In this document: positions 25,401-40,129 of the stretch, piece by piece
Numbering within the stretch: the stretch's first letter is position 1
Layout of the letters: every line of letters begins with the position of its first letter
Assembly (NCBI GenBank): GCA_036571765.1
Contig: BROE01000001.1
Coordinates: forward strand, 5,122,322 to 5,186,321
From: Plecoglossus altivelis
Lineage: Eukaryota; Chordata; Actinopteri; Osmeriformes; Plecoglossidae
Direction of reading: 5' to 3'
DNA: 64,000 nt
The notes under the pieces: generated by a model
Told to the model about the DNA's origin: nothing
Database searches by the model: none
Seen by the model: the letters and a program-made list of their open reading frames with translations, nothing else
Translations under genes and position numbers: made by a program

Positions 25401-28400
25401 TGTACCGACCATTATTACCTTACATTATTACATCAATAACTTCTATCCCACTATTTTCTGAACTAAAATCAAAACATGTATAACACTATATGTTGTATTG
25501 TTACTTACCAAAAGAAACATTTAGGAAAATGCAAATAAAAAGACACAATTCCGTACTGGATATTAAGAAAATCTCAATATTTTGCTCAAATGTGACTGAA
25601 GATACATATCAACTGACAGATGCGTGGATGCCATAAGTGCCATCTCAAAGAAAAGGTCCAGAGGAAAAGTACACAAGTGTGAAGTAACACACGGTGCTGT
25701 ATATATTTGGCTAACAGAGCAACATACCACTGTCTGTAATTCTGAATGTTTTATGAATCGATGAAACCTACATTATGCCTAAGCTCCAAGAATGACTACT
25801 CTCATGACCTAGTCCTCACTTCATATGTCTGACTGTAAAGTTACTTTGGATACTGGGTTTAGCAAGGAAATATGTTGGGTGTACCTGTAATGGTGATTTG
25901 GGCCTTGGTGGACCAGGAGAAACGGGCCTTAGAGTGTGGTTAGGACTTGCTACTGGGCTATCAGGTGGACTATCATCATCTGGTGGCGATGGAGTCCTTG
26001 CGAGACGCAAAGGTCCTGAATCGCTGTAGAAAAGATTATATTGATTAAAGCTTCACAAGTAGTCATTGTTTTTTATACTGGAGTCAGAAGAGAAAATGTA
26101 CTAGTTATAATTTACAGGGCAACTTGTTATTCATACCATTACACAGAAATATTTTCTGTGAGCAATATCCAGCAACAATCTAGTAAAACCAATTACATAA
26201 CTACTAGAATTGACTCAAAGTACATCTAAAATAGCTGCCAAACCTAACAGTGCATTACATTCCAAATCTCAACCCTTCAACCCCACATACTAATGAATAG
26301 TAATTCTACTGTACTGTTCAAAAAGGATTGTATTAGTGTTAGCAGTATTGATGTACTGATGTAGTGTCCAACATATATAACATACACCAATCAAATGAAA
26401 TGTATTCAAAGAATAAAAAAGCAAATTGTGAGGGAAGGAGTCGAGAATTGGAACATGTAACCAGGTAGGCACATGGAACCATGTGTCTACGAACCCAAAT
26501 GTCTGGTTAGCCACTTACCGTTTCCCTCTATCAACATAGGTAAATGCACAGAAAAGATAGAGCCATACAGGTCAAAAGAAAAACATTAAGGCTTGTGTGA
26601 CTCACTGAATATTATACTTAATTTTCAATAAATGAATGAAAAAGAAAGCTTGCTTGCAAGCATAAATTAACAAGGAACATTGGGGTGAATGAGCTCACCT
26701 TGGAGCTCCCTGAATGGTGAACATTTTGTCAGAATGCTGCTCTCCAAGTTTGGTCATCACTTCATACAGCTGTTTGCACAGCTAAAACAAGATTTCAATA
26801 GAAAGAGACGGTCAGAGACTGACGGATTAGATTTTTTTTTTAAGACTCACAAATGTATTGTCGTCCCTTTTCCCTTTGAAGAAAGCAATTTGATCTAAAG
26901 GACTAAGAATGTTTCCTAAAAACCTTGCCATATACAGTACTCGTAAAACTGCTGAGCTAGACTCAGACTAGAGTCCCAGAACACTGTCTGAAACCCTTTT
27001 CATATCTACTGTCTTGGTCAAAGGGCACAGAAGTGGCCAACATTAAATCAATGTTTATACTGCAATATGACTACCATTTCAAATCATCACCTGCTAAAAT
27101 GCAATAAAGCAAAAATATAATTACCAGAAAAATGCGGTTGCTATAGAATTGCCATAGATTTCACATTTAGGAAGAACAAATTTGGGACTCTGAGGATTAC
27201 TATAATCAGAAACATCGCACATGGTTTACATTCCACAGAGTCCCGATCACACACCCATCATCACATTGTCCAAATAGCCTAAAACAAAACTCACTAAGGA
27301 GATTTCCCGATGGAACTTGGCCTCAATGTGTGTCACACTCTTGAATGTGTTCACATAGAATCCAACTCGGCTGAAAGACGGAAAGGGAAAGAGCAAAGAC
27401 AGATGAGAAGTTTTCCTAGATCTATTCCACAACTTCACATTTCCACAACACCACCATTATATTTAGCATAGCCCATGATGAACAATAATTACAGGCAAAG
27501 CTGCATATTTTAATGACAGAAGTACAGCTGTTTTTAAAAAGTATTTAGATAAAATCTTAAAAAATAATAACCTGTTATACATAAATACTGTATATTTCAG
27601 ATATTGTTAGTGACATTTCGGCAAAAAATCTATCCGATTGATTTGATTTGAGTTCTGGAGGCCATACCCATTTTTTTTAGATACAGTATGTCTAATAGAG
27701 AATGACCTTTTAAATCAAGCACACAGAAGCCGGTATCATTGACTCAAATGTACTAGATAGAGATGCAGTGTGGCTCAGCGTGTTGATTTTCTGCTAAAGG
27801 ATGTCTGACATTATAACAATGACATGGCTAAATATAAACCACTACTGCTTGGCCTATGTTCGAGCAGAGCAGAGCTAGTGGGCATAACAGGGAGAGGAGG
27901 CCTCTAATTGGACGGATTACATAATGGAAGCTGCAAGCCTTCCTCTCCAGTGAACAGATAGGCAGAGGAACACACGCATGCACACAGCTGAATCACACTT
28001 GGTTCAACATCACACAAAGATTCTCCTCCTATGGCTTGTGAGAAATGGTCATCACATGTCTGACGCACCACAAATCACATATGCAATGATGTACAGTATA
28101 CGTCGTTTTTCCTATCTGTCTATACATACGTCATTTTGCCAAAGCAATTTTCTCTAATTATCTCATTATCATATGTATTCGTTATCTTTATAAGCATCAG
28201 CATCTCCTAACTCCTGGTATTTTATTAGCTGTTCCAACTCCAAGCTGATTCCACAAACAGCTTACACACACATGTGTATATATAGATCTATAGATATGTG
28301 TAGCATCTACTAATATCTATATAGTACGTATGTTACTAATAGTGCAGAAATCCCTCAAACTCCAGGCCTCCTGGTAGAGGAACCTTGAACTTGGAGATGA

Positions 28401-31400
28401 GACCACCCGCGGTAGGTGAAGTCAAAGTTTTTATACTTTTATTTGATGGTGTAATATACAACGCTATATACATACATCATACAGGTATGAAAAACTTTGA
28501 GATGTGTTGTGGTGTGTGTGTGTAGGTTGGTGTGTAGTATTATTATTATATATGACATATGTGTGGTGTATAATATCATATATCATATCTAATACGTAAG
28601 TGATAAGCATATATCTTATTAATGTATACTGTGTTTTATATATTATACTATACATAATAATACTAGAATATATATATAGTCAGGTATATAGATTATATCA
28701 ATAATATTCACATATATCATGTAATATCTGTACTAGTTATACATATATATATATAATATATATATATATATACATACAAAAATAAGGCATTGAGCTAAAC
28801 AGCATAGATCTGCTGTGACACTGTAGAACTACCTACGTTCATCAGAAACATATGATGCACATGCTAAAGCTTCGCAATTCAGAATCGCCATTGAAGTCAT
28901 AAAGGATGTAATATATGCAAGTACCACTGTATAAACCAGGGCTCACTGGAAGCTTACCTGTCCCAGAGAGTGGGAAGTTCGTCCTGTAAACCGACATTTA
29001 GCTCATCAAACACCTTCTGGGCCTTTTTCAATTCATCTTCTGCCTGAAAATAAAACAAATAGGAAAAATATCAAATATTCTGGTGGCATTGAGAAGACAA
29101 AACCTTTGACGATTAATTTACAAATCATCAAAAGTTCTATTTATTTTCAAATGTTTTGTATTCCATGTATGAAGCATGTACCCCACCGTACCTTCATAAT
29201 CTTCCGGTCATTTCTCATGGTCGATGCTTGAAGAGTTTCTAGATGGTGCCGCGCACTGTCAAAGTCAATCAGCTTTCTGCTTCTTTTTGCCACACGGATC
29301 TGATGGTAAATGTAGTACATGGCTCGTCAAATTACCACTCAATACTAAACAATACATTAACAAGCATCTTTCTTACAGTATTTTGAGCAAAGAGCTAACA
29401 GACTCTCAGAACGTTTGCTTTCTCCACATGTTTGCAATTTGCGGAAGATGTTTCATTAGCTTAATTCTCTCCTTCCCAAACTGATCGTGCTCTCACCCTT
29501 GTTTAAACTCTCTAAGGAGTAACATGTCCACGTTTGCTTTGCACATGAAAATGTATATGTGAACAGCACACAATGCGTATCTCACATTATCATGCACAGC
29601 ATGTGTTTACATACTGGTGTCAAGTTCACACGAGGGAACATTCAGCACAGATATACCTTAAGGTCAGGGAACTGCTGGAGGTAGTTGTCCAATGTAATGA
29701 TTGTTGAGTCCACTAGCTTTTGATGAAAGTCCTCCCACAAGGCGTCACAGTCCTGGAAGAAAAGACACATTCTCAACAAAAATATGGTACATTTGAGGTG
29801 AAAAATGCAAAGGCCTATAGCCCAACTGCAAATATGCATATACAACTGTGTGTGTTTCCTCATCTTATTCCTTTTAGCTGTCTAAAGACTCAAGTAGCCA
29901 AGATATAAAGGGTCCCTCTCCAACAAAATGTATATAATAATACCAATGGATATAGTATTGATAGGTTTGTTCCCATGTTACACGAAAATCCTTGGTTGGC
30001 AATAAGATTGGTCTATAGCTTCCTATAGTAAATCATTTCAATGTTTGTCGGCAAAGTTGTGGATTAACTGTAGCATTCCTATAGTCTCGACTATACAATG
30101 AAGACATTTTTATTTCTGGATCTATTTCCGATGCTCCTCTGTCATATGAATTACAGTTAAGATTGATAACTTTCAGGTAAGGTATACGCCAACAAACAGT
30201 GGTTGCATAACTAAAGGGAATCACTTTGGTTTCAAGCGCCACTTTGCATCTGTCACCTAGAGCTGATGTATATCAGTAAGGCAGCCTAATTAGTGTAGTC
30301 AGGAATCATGTAGATGAGACATGGCTACAGTAGATAGGGTTGCACAACAGTAAGTTTACCGTCTGAGATTGTAACACGCTGTTTTAAGTCATATGCGGCT
30401 GTCTCAAAGACGCGCCCTTGTGGTGAAAAAATCCTGTCGCAACACCATTGGTGTAAATGCTAGGTCACTTCCCCATTTCCCCACATACTGCTGTTGTAGT
30501 TGAAAGGATGGTATAAAGGCTACTGTTATGTCATTTAATGGCAATTCTGGCATTCTGAAGTTCAGGCTATGTCATCTTTGTTGCTCCCACAGTTTTACAG
30601 CTAAACGCTACAAAATATGATCTAGCAATCTGCTGACCTTACGTTGGGCTATGGTAACCAAACAAAAAAGCTTTATATTGTGGTGTTCCTACAACTTCGA
30701 GTCAAATCATTTGTATAGCTTTTTGTTTACAAGAAATGATGCAAAGGGCTTCACGTAGAACTTTCTCTAATCCAACCTTAATACAATACAGCCCTCCTCT
30801 GGCTGAAAGTACTGCTGCTATAAAGAGAGTTAAGACTCATCATAGTAAAGTGGACCGTAAATGCTTTTAGAATCCTGGCTGGATAGAAAACGCGATGGAT
30901 GTTATTTTGTCCCTGGGTATTTTATAATAGCTTGTGTTCATGCCGGCCAGGTTCCCCAATGTGAAACTAGTTGATAAATTAAATGTTTCAATAAAAACGC
31001 ACTGTGGTCAGAGGAGGTGGGAAAGTACCGGACGTAGAAAAACTCACCTTCCCAATAGTCATGACATCATCCTTCCCATGCCAATCTGGCTCGTAGACTT
31101 CGTGTAGTGACTCTGTCAAGTTTATTGAAGCCTGTTGCATTGCTAGGGGACAAAACAACCATTAGGGATACATTCAAAGCAATGCCAATTGCAGTGAATA
31201 ATAATAGTTATAATAAGCATTAGGGCCCCAGTTCAATTAAATGTCCTAATCAGATTTTTTATATCTCACCACAGCGGTAGTTTGTCTTAACTTTGCTCCT
31301 AGTGGCAAGTTCATGTTACCAAGTTGAACAGGTTCAGACCAGAAGCTGTGACTGTGTGCTTTCTATAAGTAATCTGTTCTCTAACAGGATGGGTGGAGCA

Positions 31401-34400
31401 GTTTGGCCACAGTCTCAGCCAAGAGATGTACATCAGGGGACTTGATTGCTTTCTGGCAGTTACTTTAGCCCCACCACCATCCTGTCATCTCACAACACTC
31501 GACCTCAAATACTGGGGAGAAGCGATCCAATGAGCCGTAACACCATCCGAAACCTGTTTGGACTGTTCTGCCTATTCAGAGATGACTTGAAATGGGCAGA
31601 AGAATCGAGCTGGCCTTTGTCAAGGACAAAAGGATCCCAGTCGACAACTGGGAGAGGAACACCCGCAGAGATCAATGCTTTTGATTGCTGCTGCTGTCGA
31701 AACCACCAGGATGATCATCAGCTAGTTGATCAGTTTCCCTGAGGCAGTTCTCGCTGGGAGAAAGGAAGTAAATGGTACATCCTCGATAGGAGAAGTCAGC
31801 CGGGTGGGCCGTCACGCTGTTTCAGAGCCAGCTGGGCTCACAGACACATAGTCTAGGGGTGTCCTCTTGCAGCGATTGTGTTAATTACACTTATTGATTT
31901 GTTTTGGGGAGGGAGCAGAGGCATGTTAAGTGGTGCGAGTGCAACTGTAAACTGGCAGTGGGAGTGTGGAGTTTCTCCAAGGTTCTATAGATGGAGCTCC
32001 AGTCTTGTCATTTTTGGGGTGATAGAATGGTGGCCTACGTGGGATCTTATTCATGGACAAATGTTATCAGGCTGTCCAATATTGCTAGAAGCACAGGAAG
32101 GATGGAACAGTATTTGTAAAACGATTAAAAATCCACTTGATGACACTTACCTTTCACAGCTGTCAAGTACGCCCTCATTTCCCTCTGCAGTCGGGAGCCC
32201 TCTGACTGTAGTTAGATCAACGTAAATCAAATTTACAAATTAGATCCTTAAACTGAATTTTTTGACTTAACAGTAAACTTAAATTAGTCAAATGCATATT
32301 TTTTGTATACCCAATAATAATAATGCCAACCACAAATCCCTCATTAGTCCTTTCCATTGGCATTAACTAAATAAACTACATTGTCTACAATTCTGCACCC
32401 ACCTTTAAATATCATTAGTTGTATTGCATTGACATCAACACATCAATATGGTAAATTATTCAAATCTGGCCTTAAGGGTGCATTAATCCCACTTATAAGC
32501 ATGACTTTTTACTTTACCTCCTGTCTCTTGAAGTTCTGGACACATTGTTCAAACTGTTCATCTTTTGTCTCATCCGCTTTACCCAATTTCTGCAGCACCT
32601 ACAATTATAAAGGAACAATTTTGTTAGCATTGATGTCAGTCAACCACAAGGTTGAATTGACTAGTTTTTGAAGGTATGTGTCACACCTAAAAAAACAGAC
32701 CTTGTCCCTATTAGTCCTGTTATTACAGCTCTGCCACTGTGGTGATCAATGTCAGCAAAGGCTGGAAGATATTTTTGGGACACTGTACTTTAACTCTGTA
32801 TTGGCCAATTAGATGGTCAACCACTAAATGTGGAATATGTCCCTGAATGAGGTTAAATCCATCAAAACTATCACTTGCTATAGCCTAATAAACAGTAGCG
32901 ACCTAAGAATGTCTCTTAACCAAATCCCTGTTATTGGCAACTGGATATAGCACATAGCTGATCACTTTTATCGGTGAGCTGTCCCAGCCCGTTTGGATGA
33001 TTGATTACATATCGTTATGCATAATATCATAAAAGCAGACTTTGTAATGAAAATATCTCCAAAAATGTACATGAGCAGAATTACTATGTCTTAAAATCGC
33101 TTTACTATCACCGCTGCATAATTTAAGATAAACAACAGTTTTAGGAAAATACTTACTTGTCCAAATTAATTTGTATTATTCCTTGTGTACCTGCCTATAG
33201 TGAGATGTCCCTGACAGCATAATTCTCAGCACAAAGAAGTGAGGATAGCCAATAGCAGATGGCCCTCTGGCTCTCATCTAAAGGATGAGTGGGAGGTCCA
33301 GTTACAGTCAAACAAGTGAAAGAAGAGCTCAGTAGCTTGCATGAAAGTTGCCCCCAGAGATATGAACTGTAGGCCTATACTGTACCCTGGCTAAACTATT
33401 TGGTACTCAAAATGCCATCTTCTTGATGCTATACAGAACCTGGTAGGACTCTTGTGAGCTTTTGTGCTTATTTTTGTTCAAGCTCTTACAAATACGAATT
33501 TCACAGTACATGTTGACCACATTTTGAATGACGAGATGGAACACAGTACACTAGTACAGTAAGGACTAGCCAACACTTTGTACACCTTGTAGCTAGTGCA
33601 GTTTGTATGTATGTGCCCTGGTCTAGGACTGCTAGTATTGATGCAAACTAGTGGGCCACAGTTTAGGTCTTAAGACTCCTACAGACCCACGATTCTTTTC
33701 ACTCTGTCCACATCTGTTCAGGAAAGTCCACATTTAAATTGAAATCCACAGCCCAGTCCCAACCCAATAACTGCAGTGAGGATAACTTGTTTCAACAGAA
33801 CATTTGTCTGAAAGACTGTTTTCCATTAATTACTCTTTAATCATTCACCTAATCTGATCAACTGTAAAATAGGCTTTACCCAAAAGCCATTATTGATACA
33901 GTATGTATGGTTGGATTAAGCAAAATTCTTTGACCGTGTTATAGGTAACCATTATGTAGCCTAAGTATGATACAAGTATAATATTACTTCAATGTAAATA
34001 TTTAATTTCTCAAGGGATGAAAACGACAGGCCAGTGTCAGAAAACGTCTAAATGACTCATCTTAATATGTATCGCGAAGTAACTTTAAAAAGGCGACTTC
34101 AAACAGTATTTGACACAAGTCTGTTTGGGCGCCGTCATACTCCGAGCTGAAGAGAGATGAGAGACCACCCTCATCCTGTAGACTAAATGACATAACAAGG
34201 ATGCCTCGACAGGGGAGCGGTGGAAACACGGACAGCAGGATACAGTCCCTGGGGCTCAGTGGCAGGCACTTGCTGACAAGAACATCCTCCCCCTCCCCTG
34301 CCTCCCTCCTCCCCATGGGTCGTGTTCCCCTCCCCCAGCTTAAGAGATCACAGATTCTGACGGCAGGTTCGTGGTGTTTTACTGCATGGCATGTTATTGT

Positions 34401-37400
34401 TTTTTTAAACTGTCGACTAAACTTAATCTGAATAAGATATATCCCGTTCATGAGTAACCACTGATAAATACTTCAAGAAATATTATAAACTATTTTAGTC
34501 AGGGTCACCAATGAAATATGTGTACTAGTTGTAAGTAGAGTGGTTTCCCACTATGCCACTGGCATATGAGCTGAAGAGCCATGCCAGTAACACGGGTAGC
34601 ATATTTGTAAGTGTATATAAAAATATAGAAACTAGATACATTATGGATTACCATAATAGCGACCGGTTTTGTCACTGTTTTTAGAACACTGTAAACCGCT
34701 GCATTAGTTCTTTCTTGCAATATAAAAATACAAACCAAGATGCTGGTCCTGGTTTACCTCGAGACATTGAAAGATGGAGCAGGAGGCTTCATAACTACAG
34801 ACATGAGGAGACATTTCCAAAATGATCCTGTACCAGGACTGAGCCAGACTCTTTGCCAGGGTTTCAGTTTTGATAGTGCACAGATGTTTGGTGATTGAGG
34901 ATAGGTCCAGGGCCACTTCTAAAGAAACGATACCCCTGTCAGTTCAGTATATCTTGGTTACCAATACCAAACCCATAAATCCTTTTGATAAGGACGATTG
35001 GAACACCGGATGATTACCAAGTGAAAGCCAAGGCCTGCACTACTTATTTTTTTAATTTATTCCCTCAATTGTCCCTGTACAAAACCTTAGTGTTCACATT
35101 ACGAACTGAACCATCAATGTATTTGAATGGAAACCAAGTGTGTGCTTTCTATAATAACCATACTTGTTTACTGGTTAAAATGCAGTTCTCAACTAATGTG
35201 GGTGGGTTATGGCAAACATTAGGCATTAGATCTGAGGTATTGGGATTAGGGTAAAGGTTAGGTTTGCAACAAATGCTGCTATCTGTGATCAAACTCAAGA
35301 CCCTCTTTGGGTCTAAGATTGAGTTTGGGTTTTTAAATTTCTAGCAAGGAATTTCTTGCAAGGAAATTGTTTAATTACACTGTGCATATACTAGCATAAT
35401 GGAGTGCTTTTTACATAATGTTCATTGCAGAACATTGCACGTACATTTGCATGTGTTTGGCAAACTCTTAACCGCATTACAGAAGTTTGTGTTATGCACA
35501 ACTAAAAATAGAGAACTAGCTGACTTCGATATGTGAGTGTCAGAAAAAGTGCACAGTCAGTTCTGTAAAATGTCCTCTTAAGCTCAACTGTTCCCAATTT
35601 AACAGAACTATTTGGAATAATTTACAGTCAACAGTCATGTTGGTTAGTTTTTTAGCTTCCTGACTGTGTGCATTATACATGAGTCCTGATGGGATTACAA
35701 AAACATGCAATCAGCCAAAAGCTCGGAATGCTATGGTCTTAACATCATAACTTAACATCCAGTTGAAATGAGTCACCACAATACAAACTCAATTACTGTG
35801 GCAAACCTGTATTGGTCCTCAAAGTCCTTTTATAACCTTAGACAAAACACCGGGAGGAAATGCAATCCAGCAGTGATGGATAGCCCTATCTAATATTAAT
35901 TCCTTGGCTAAGCCAGGTACACACTACAGCAGCACGGTCCACCAGGACCCAGACACTATCGACAGCATAGCTACTGCAGCAATGCTAACCAGAAAAAACA
36001 TCTTAAAGACAATGCTAGTCTTGCTAATCGTGACAGGACAGCATGGGCTACATAGTGTGTATGGAGCTAATATCTCCTCCAGATGTGGGTGTGGAAATGA
36101 CTCAAGTAGACTGTGATGCTTCAGCTGCTCCTTTGACAAACTGTTAATTATGCAGAGTGTGTTGCACAGTGCAGGATTTCAACGGCGCACAATGCGGTTA
36201 GTACCAGCAAAACTTCATCCCATTCCAAAATGAGTCTCTGCTATTTAAAGCCATGTTTTGAATATACACAGAAGGGAACGTGGACAGAACTAAAGTTGAG
36301 GCAAATGATTAACAATAAGGGCATCGATGTGGGGAAAATTGTACAATTCTGTAAAAGTAGAGCTCTAAGTTGAAGTAAAGCTTTACAGTTAGTTCATTGA
36401 ATGCTGAAGTATGATTAAAAACTACAGGTATGTGATGAGGCACCCATGCAATAACTGTACACAGGCCAAATAGGGCCAAGACAACCCCTACTGTCATTGC
36501 CCATTCACTCAGTTTGGTCCCCAAAGATACATTTGTATATTTAAATGGTTTAGGGATGACGAATAATACGTTTTTGTTTTTGATGCGTCTAAATTCTTTA
36601 ACGTCACACTCTTTATCAGCATCCTGGTATCAATCATCCTTCCTCTACAACATGTTGTACCTGTAGAACTGGGTCAGCACCTACTAAAGCAGGGAACGTG
36701 AAATAAGTCTGATGTTTGAGTAATGATTTGAATAGATTTGCTATGGAATTTATACATTTACTGAAGCTAATTCTCACCATAAAATCTAAATTCATGGTTA
36801 AATTGGTCCTAGCTATATTGGAACTGAGAACATCATGTAAATAATCAATAAAATCCACCAATGACATTTTATGATTAAAGAAATGGTCTGTCATCTGTGC
36901 ATTGTGAGGAATATCTGAAATCCGTTTGTAAAAGAAACACTAACATTTGTAAGTAATTGTTCCCTTCCTGTGAAATTTGAGGGGCTGGTTCATGGTATCT
37001 CTTGTCCTCAACAGATGGTGCATGTGCATGTGTGCACCAGTCGGTGTTCAGAGTGTATGGTTAATGTGTCACAGATGAGGCTAAAAGTTCTGCTAAATAC
37101 AATGACACTTACATTTACTCAACATACGGAGACAGGGAGGGACTGTACATGGCAGTAGCACAGAAGCATTGGGTTTCAGCACCATGGAGAGCACCCTACT
37201 TAGCTCTACATGACTTTGGGTCATCCAGCTTTTTGTGAAATCAGTCTTTGGGGATGGCAGGAATAATTCAACTGAAACACAGTTATAGAGAACATGGTAA
37301 CGTCTAAGACTAAGAACAATGTATGGAACATGTGTTTCCAGTGTGTAATTTTTTTTCAAGCTATCGTGGAACATAGTGGAGCCAATGCCTTTCAAATTAG

Positions 37401-38845
37401 GTATGAACCTCTTCAGTGCAACACTAGCCTATAGCACAGTGGATCCATTTGTCACTAGGGGATATTAAAAGAAATGCAATCCTCTTACTCTGGCTAGCAG
37501 TGTGTTTTTGTGTGTGCGTGATTCAAAGGGAACTTAGGGGGAATGCTCAGTTTATAGGTTCACAGGGCATTCCGCTTCATTTAGCCATTAAACGATGTAG
37601 GATAAACCATAAGGAGATTCCAAATATATATGTTTAAATACTGTGGTTTGTGTTAGTTGCATGTTAGGCCTTAATTTAGCCCACTGTAGGCTATATGCCT
37701 GTAAGCCATTAGTACACTAATGTTGCCTACTTTTTAGCACATGTCAATATAAGCCACAACAGAGCTGAATGCAAACCAACAGACAGCAACATCGGCCAAA
37801 GTAAATCTTTTATGATCAGAACAAATTAGCATACAGTATGTGACTTATGGCCTACTGTAAGTATGCTTCCATCTGCGGTGAAACCCTGCTCTTGCCTTTC
37901 CTCATTCATTTGCTTTTCTACGAGTAAACCACTACGCGCAATTAAGGCCCAACAAATAACACGTTTTAAATAACAAGGATTTGACCATGTATGATCTCTA
38001 CAACAGTAGCCGACAGAACCGCGGACCCAAGCGTAATACGCCACAGCCACGAAAACAAGTCGTTGAGCTCTGTCTTGTAAGGACACCCCCGCTATCGTAA
38101 ATGCTGCAGAGAGGAGGGCATCCCCCGTCTCCCCTTCCCTTGACCTTGCAGGAAAATACTCTTTTAACCTAGCATGTAAAGTAATGGTATTCTTTTAGCC
38201 CGGCCTGAAGTGGACAAGCCGAAGGTAAAAAGTCTAGGCGCAATGAGTCGAAATGGTAGATTCACCATTGACACCGCCCGCACTGAATGAATAAATACGA
38301 CGTGCAGCCTAGCCATGGATAGGCTATGACATTTTGGTGCACATGCGACATTATTCGAAGATGTATCTAATTGTTTGTTAGACAGCATCACGGTGTCAAA
38401 TAATCCTGATGGATAGAGAACAAATAGGCATTTTGGTGAGAAATTAGGAATGCTGGCTTTGAAATGGCAGTAGGAGATATGGTTTCATTTGCAACATTAC
38501 AACAGTCAGCAAATACAACCAAAATCGTGATGAATTTAGGCAAAATCCTCCTACAGGTCAAAAGAAAATAGCCTGCATATTTTCTAAACGGTGCACTTAA
38601 ATCCGACACCGATTACAGTTTTCTACATATATCCCACACCTGCCAGCAACCCATGTACCCAGAACATCCTGTGGACGGCTCCTCGAGGATAAACGATTCA
38701 CGGCGCTTCAAAAACAACAAGGAAATCCGAACCAATTAAAACATCCTAAGAGTGAGTCATATGTCAACGCTTTTACCTTTTCCTGTGCCCGACTTAGCCG
38801 TTTTTGGACGTTTTTTGCAAAAATTCCCGTCTTAATTTCGGCCAT
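13492..38845 (-). CDS. amph: Amphiphysin 1 (BAR and SH3 endocytic adaptor), 26 coding exons
   Basis: Exons 5' to 3': 38777-38845, 32518-32598, 32151-32205, 31048-31142, 29657-29752, 29192-29299, 28958-29043, 27295-27370, 26699-26781, 25885-26023, 24146-24271, 23775-23870, 23517-23540, 23287-23310, 20973-22931, 20602-20634, 20144-20185, 19134-19406, 18415-18471, 17551-17604, 16945-16998, 16652-16699, 14837-14923, 14274-14453, 13909-14010, 13492-13596. They total 4152 nt, 1383 aa, all in phase. Amphiphysin binds curved membrane and links clathrin, AP-2 and dynamin at synaptic vesicle retrieval sites. Residues 1 to about 240 form the BAR domain (MAEIKTGIFAKNVQKRL start; RVGFYVNTFK). A proline-rich stretch (KKGPPVPPPPKVTPTKE) follows, then FGDEF (FxDxF AP-2 motif, about residue 324) and PWDMW (clathrin W-box, about 373). 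The mammalian LLDLD clathrin box is degenerate here (LMDMDFDPF). Exon 18 is Ala/Glu/Thr-rich. SH3: about 1314-1383 (TLHDFEA, GWLTG, GLFPENF). Several small phase-0 exons probably splice alternatively. Confidence 0.93.
18745..19050. repeat. GAT/GTT-rich trinucleotide tract
   Basis: An imperfect (GAT)n tract with GAG, GTT and GCT interruptions, in the amph intron between the exons at 19134-19406 and 18415-18471. It makes long open frames on both strands purely from composition; none is coding. Confidence 0.9.
20973..22931 (-). other. amph: Giant phase-0 cassette exon of amph (653 codons)
   Basis: One open frame of 1959 nt between acceptor CATTCCAG and donor GAG|GTACCT, phase 0 at both ends, so inclusion or skipping keeps frame. 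It adds residues 387-1039. By remembered alignment it sits between the equivalents of human LPWDLWTTSTDLVQP and SGGSFNGFTQ, where the common human isoform has nothing. The first part is acidic and Gly/Ser/Trp-rich with repeated DWA/GW patterns (FVADWAADFG, GFADWASGD, GFATDWAQ). The second part holds 13 DPF motifs, ten in a perfect-period array. DPF binds the AP-2 alpha appendage. Mammalian retina-enriched long amphiphysin variants are known; whether this exon is homologous is untested. Confidence 0.85.
21318..21737 (-). repeat. amph: Ten tandem 42-bp coding repeats (GFESDPFAETQGGG)
   Basis: The 420 bp are exactly ten 42-bp units, each encoding a 14-residue version of GFESDPFAETQGGG. FESDPF is identical in all ten copies, while the last positions vary (AEAQAGT, ADSVGGG, AETQEGG, TNTQEGS at the ends). 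The central copies are nearly identical in DNA, consistent with recent unequal exchange; the edge copies are older. In the protein the array is about residues 785-924. Confidence 0.95.
28270..28785. repeat. AT-rich low-complexity tract with (TA)n
   Basis: Imperfect TATA/ATAC/GTAT sequence with a short pure (TA)n core at about 28743-28772, in the amph intron just downstream of the exon at 28958-29043. No feature is recognised within it. Confidence 0.7.
32599..38776 (-). other. amph: amph intron 1, about 6.2 kb, no gene seen
   Basis: This is the longest intron in the window, between the first coding exon (ending RAQEK) and the second (VLQKLGKADETKDEQ). Only short shadow frames occur. I found no second gene and no recognisable transposon in it. 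The conserved phase-0 boundary after RAQEK matches the amphiphysin/BIN1 family as I know it. Confidence 0.7.
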
Positions 38846-40109
38846 GGCTGCTGGTACTGAAATGGGATCAGCGACGCTTTAGCACCCAGGCTGGATAAAT
38901 AGTGACGGACAGAAAGAGGGGGGAGGATACATTCTTAAAGCTACAGCATACTATTCTCCGTAGGCCCATTTATTTTACCTACATGAATTAAATTTACCTC
39001 CGTTGTCATTTGTTTATTAATTTATGTATAAATACATTGTGTCTAATGTAGACACGAATCTGATGTAGATAAAAGGGTCCTAAATGGCACATTGATTAAG
39101 GGAACTGAAAATAAATGACTGACTGCTTTGTAGCTCGCAAATATTATAATTGACCATTTAAAGTTGCTCTCCTATTTTCAACTTCGTGCAAATAGTAACA
39201 CCTCTTGGGCCAAACTAGAATGAACCTCTTAGTTTGAGAGACATACATATTGTGTCTTTTAATGTAAGTTGCACTCAAGTTCCCAAGTTCTGCTACATCA
39301 AAACATTTCGATACCTACGCCCTTTGTAGGCTTTGCAACACAAGTGTCTTGTGGAAATGCAAGGGGCCAAGGAAAGCTTGAATTCTCAAACAAGTTTCAA
39401 GCTCGTAAGAGTAATATCATGTTTCTCGTCACGATTATATGGTACCAGTTCCACAGAAATCCCTGTTTAGAATAGCACATTCAGAGAATAGTTTGAAGAA
39501 GGGAAAGGCATGACCTCATGGCAATAGGACCTCAGTCGTCCACTGGGTGGCGCGATCAGGAAGCAAAAAAAAGAAAAAAGAGAGCGTAGTACCATGTAGC
39601 AAACAGTTACAAATTGCGGGAACGCATTATGTAATCGATCATGTCTTAATATTGGCAGTTTGTTTTGAAATGTTTTTTACAAGTTGCATAAACACATTTA
39701 TGTAAACGAATGGAAGTACTACTCTACTTGAGTGTGCATCAAGCAAATCTCCAGCTTTGTCAAAATGTTCATGTTTGACATTTACTGTCGAAAGAGAGTG
39801 TGTAAGGGGATAAAAAAGGTGACGCCGTTAAAGGTGACGCAAAAGGGATTGGGTTTTGTGGCGACAGATTAACTTTAAATATATCCTTTATATACACGTA
39901 GACTTCTTATTAATGTTGAATGAATACAAATGTATCGTCATTTAGGGATCTACAGTATGAGGTCAAATGTACGTCGTTAATTAGTTACTAAAATATGATA
40001 TAATCTGTAATATTTGTTTATTGTTTCTACGGTTTGGAAGTGATACATAAGGAGGCAACCTGTTGTGGTGTAGAAAAGTAAAGGGGAAAGAAGGAAAGTG
40101 GACCATTTC
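38846..40109. other. amph upstream region / intergenic to ccr9
   Basis: About 1.26 kb between the amph start codon and the probable end of ccr9. It should hold the amph 5' UTR and promoter. A TATTTAT sequence on minus near 38893 is a weak TATA candidate. Nothing else is supported. Confidence 0.4.
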
Positions 40110-40129
40110 ATTATCAGGGAAGTGTACCT

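Noticed and set aside
34062..34451. 129-codon minus frame inside amph intron 1
   Set aside because: No recognisable domain, and it lies within an intron with no matching splice context.
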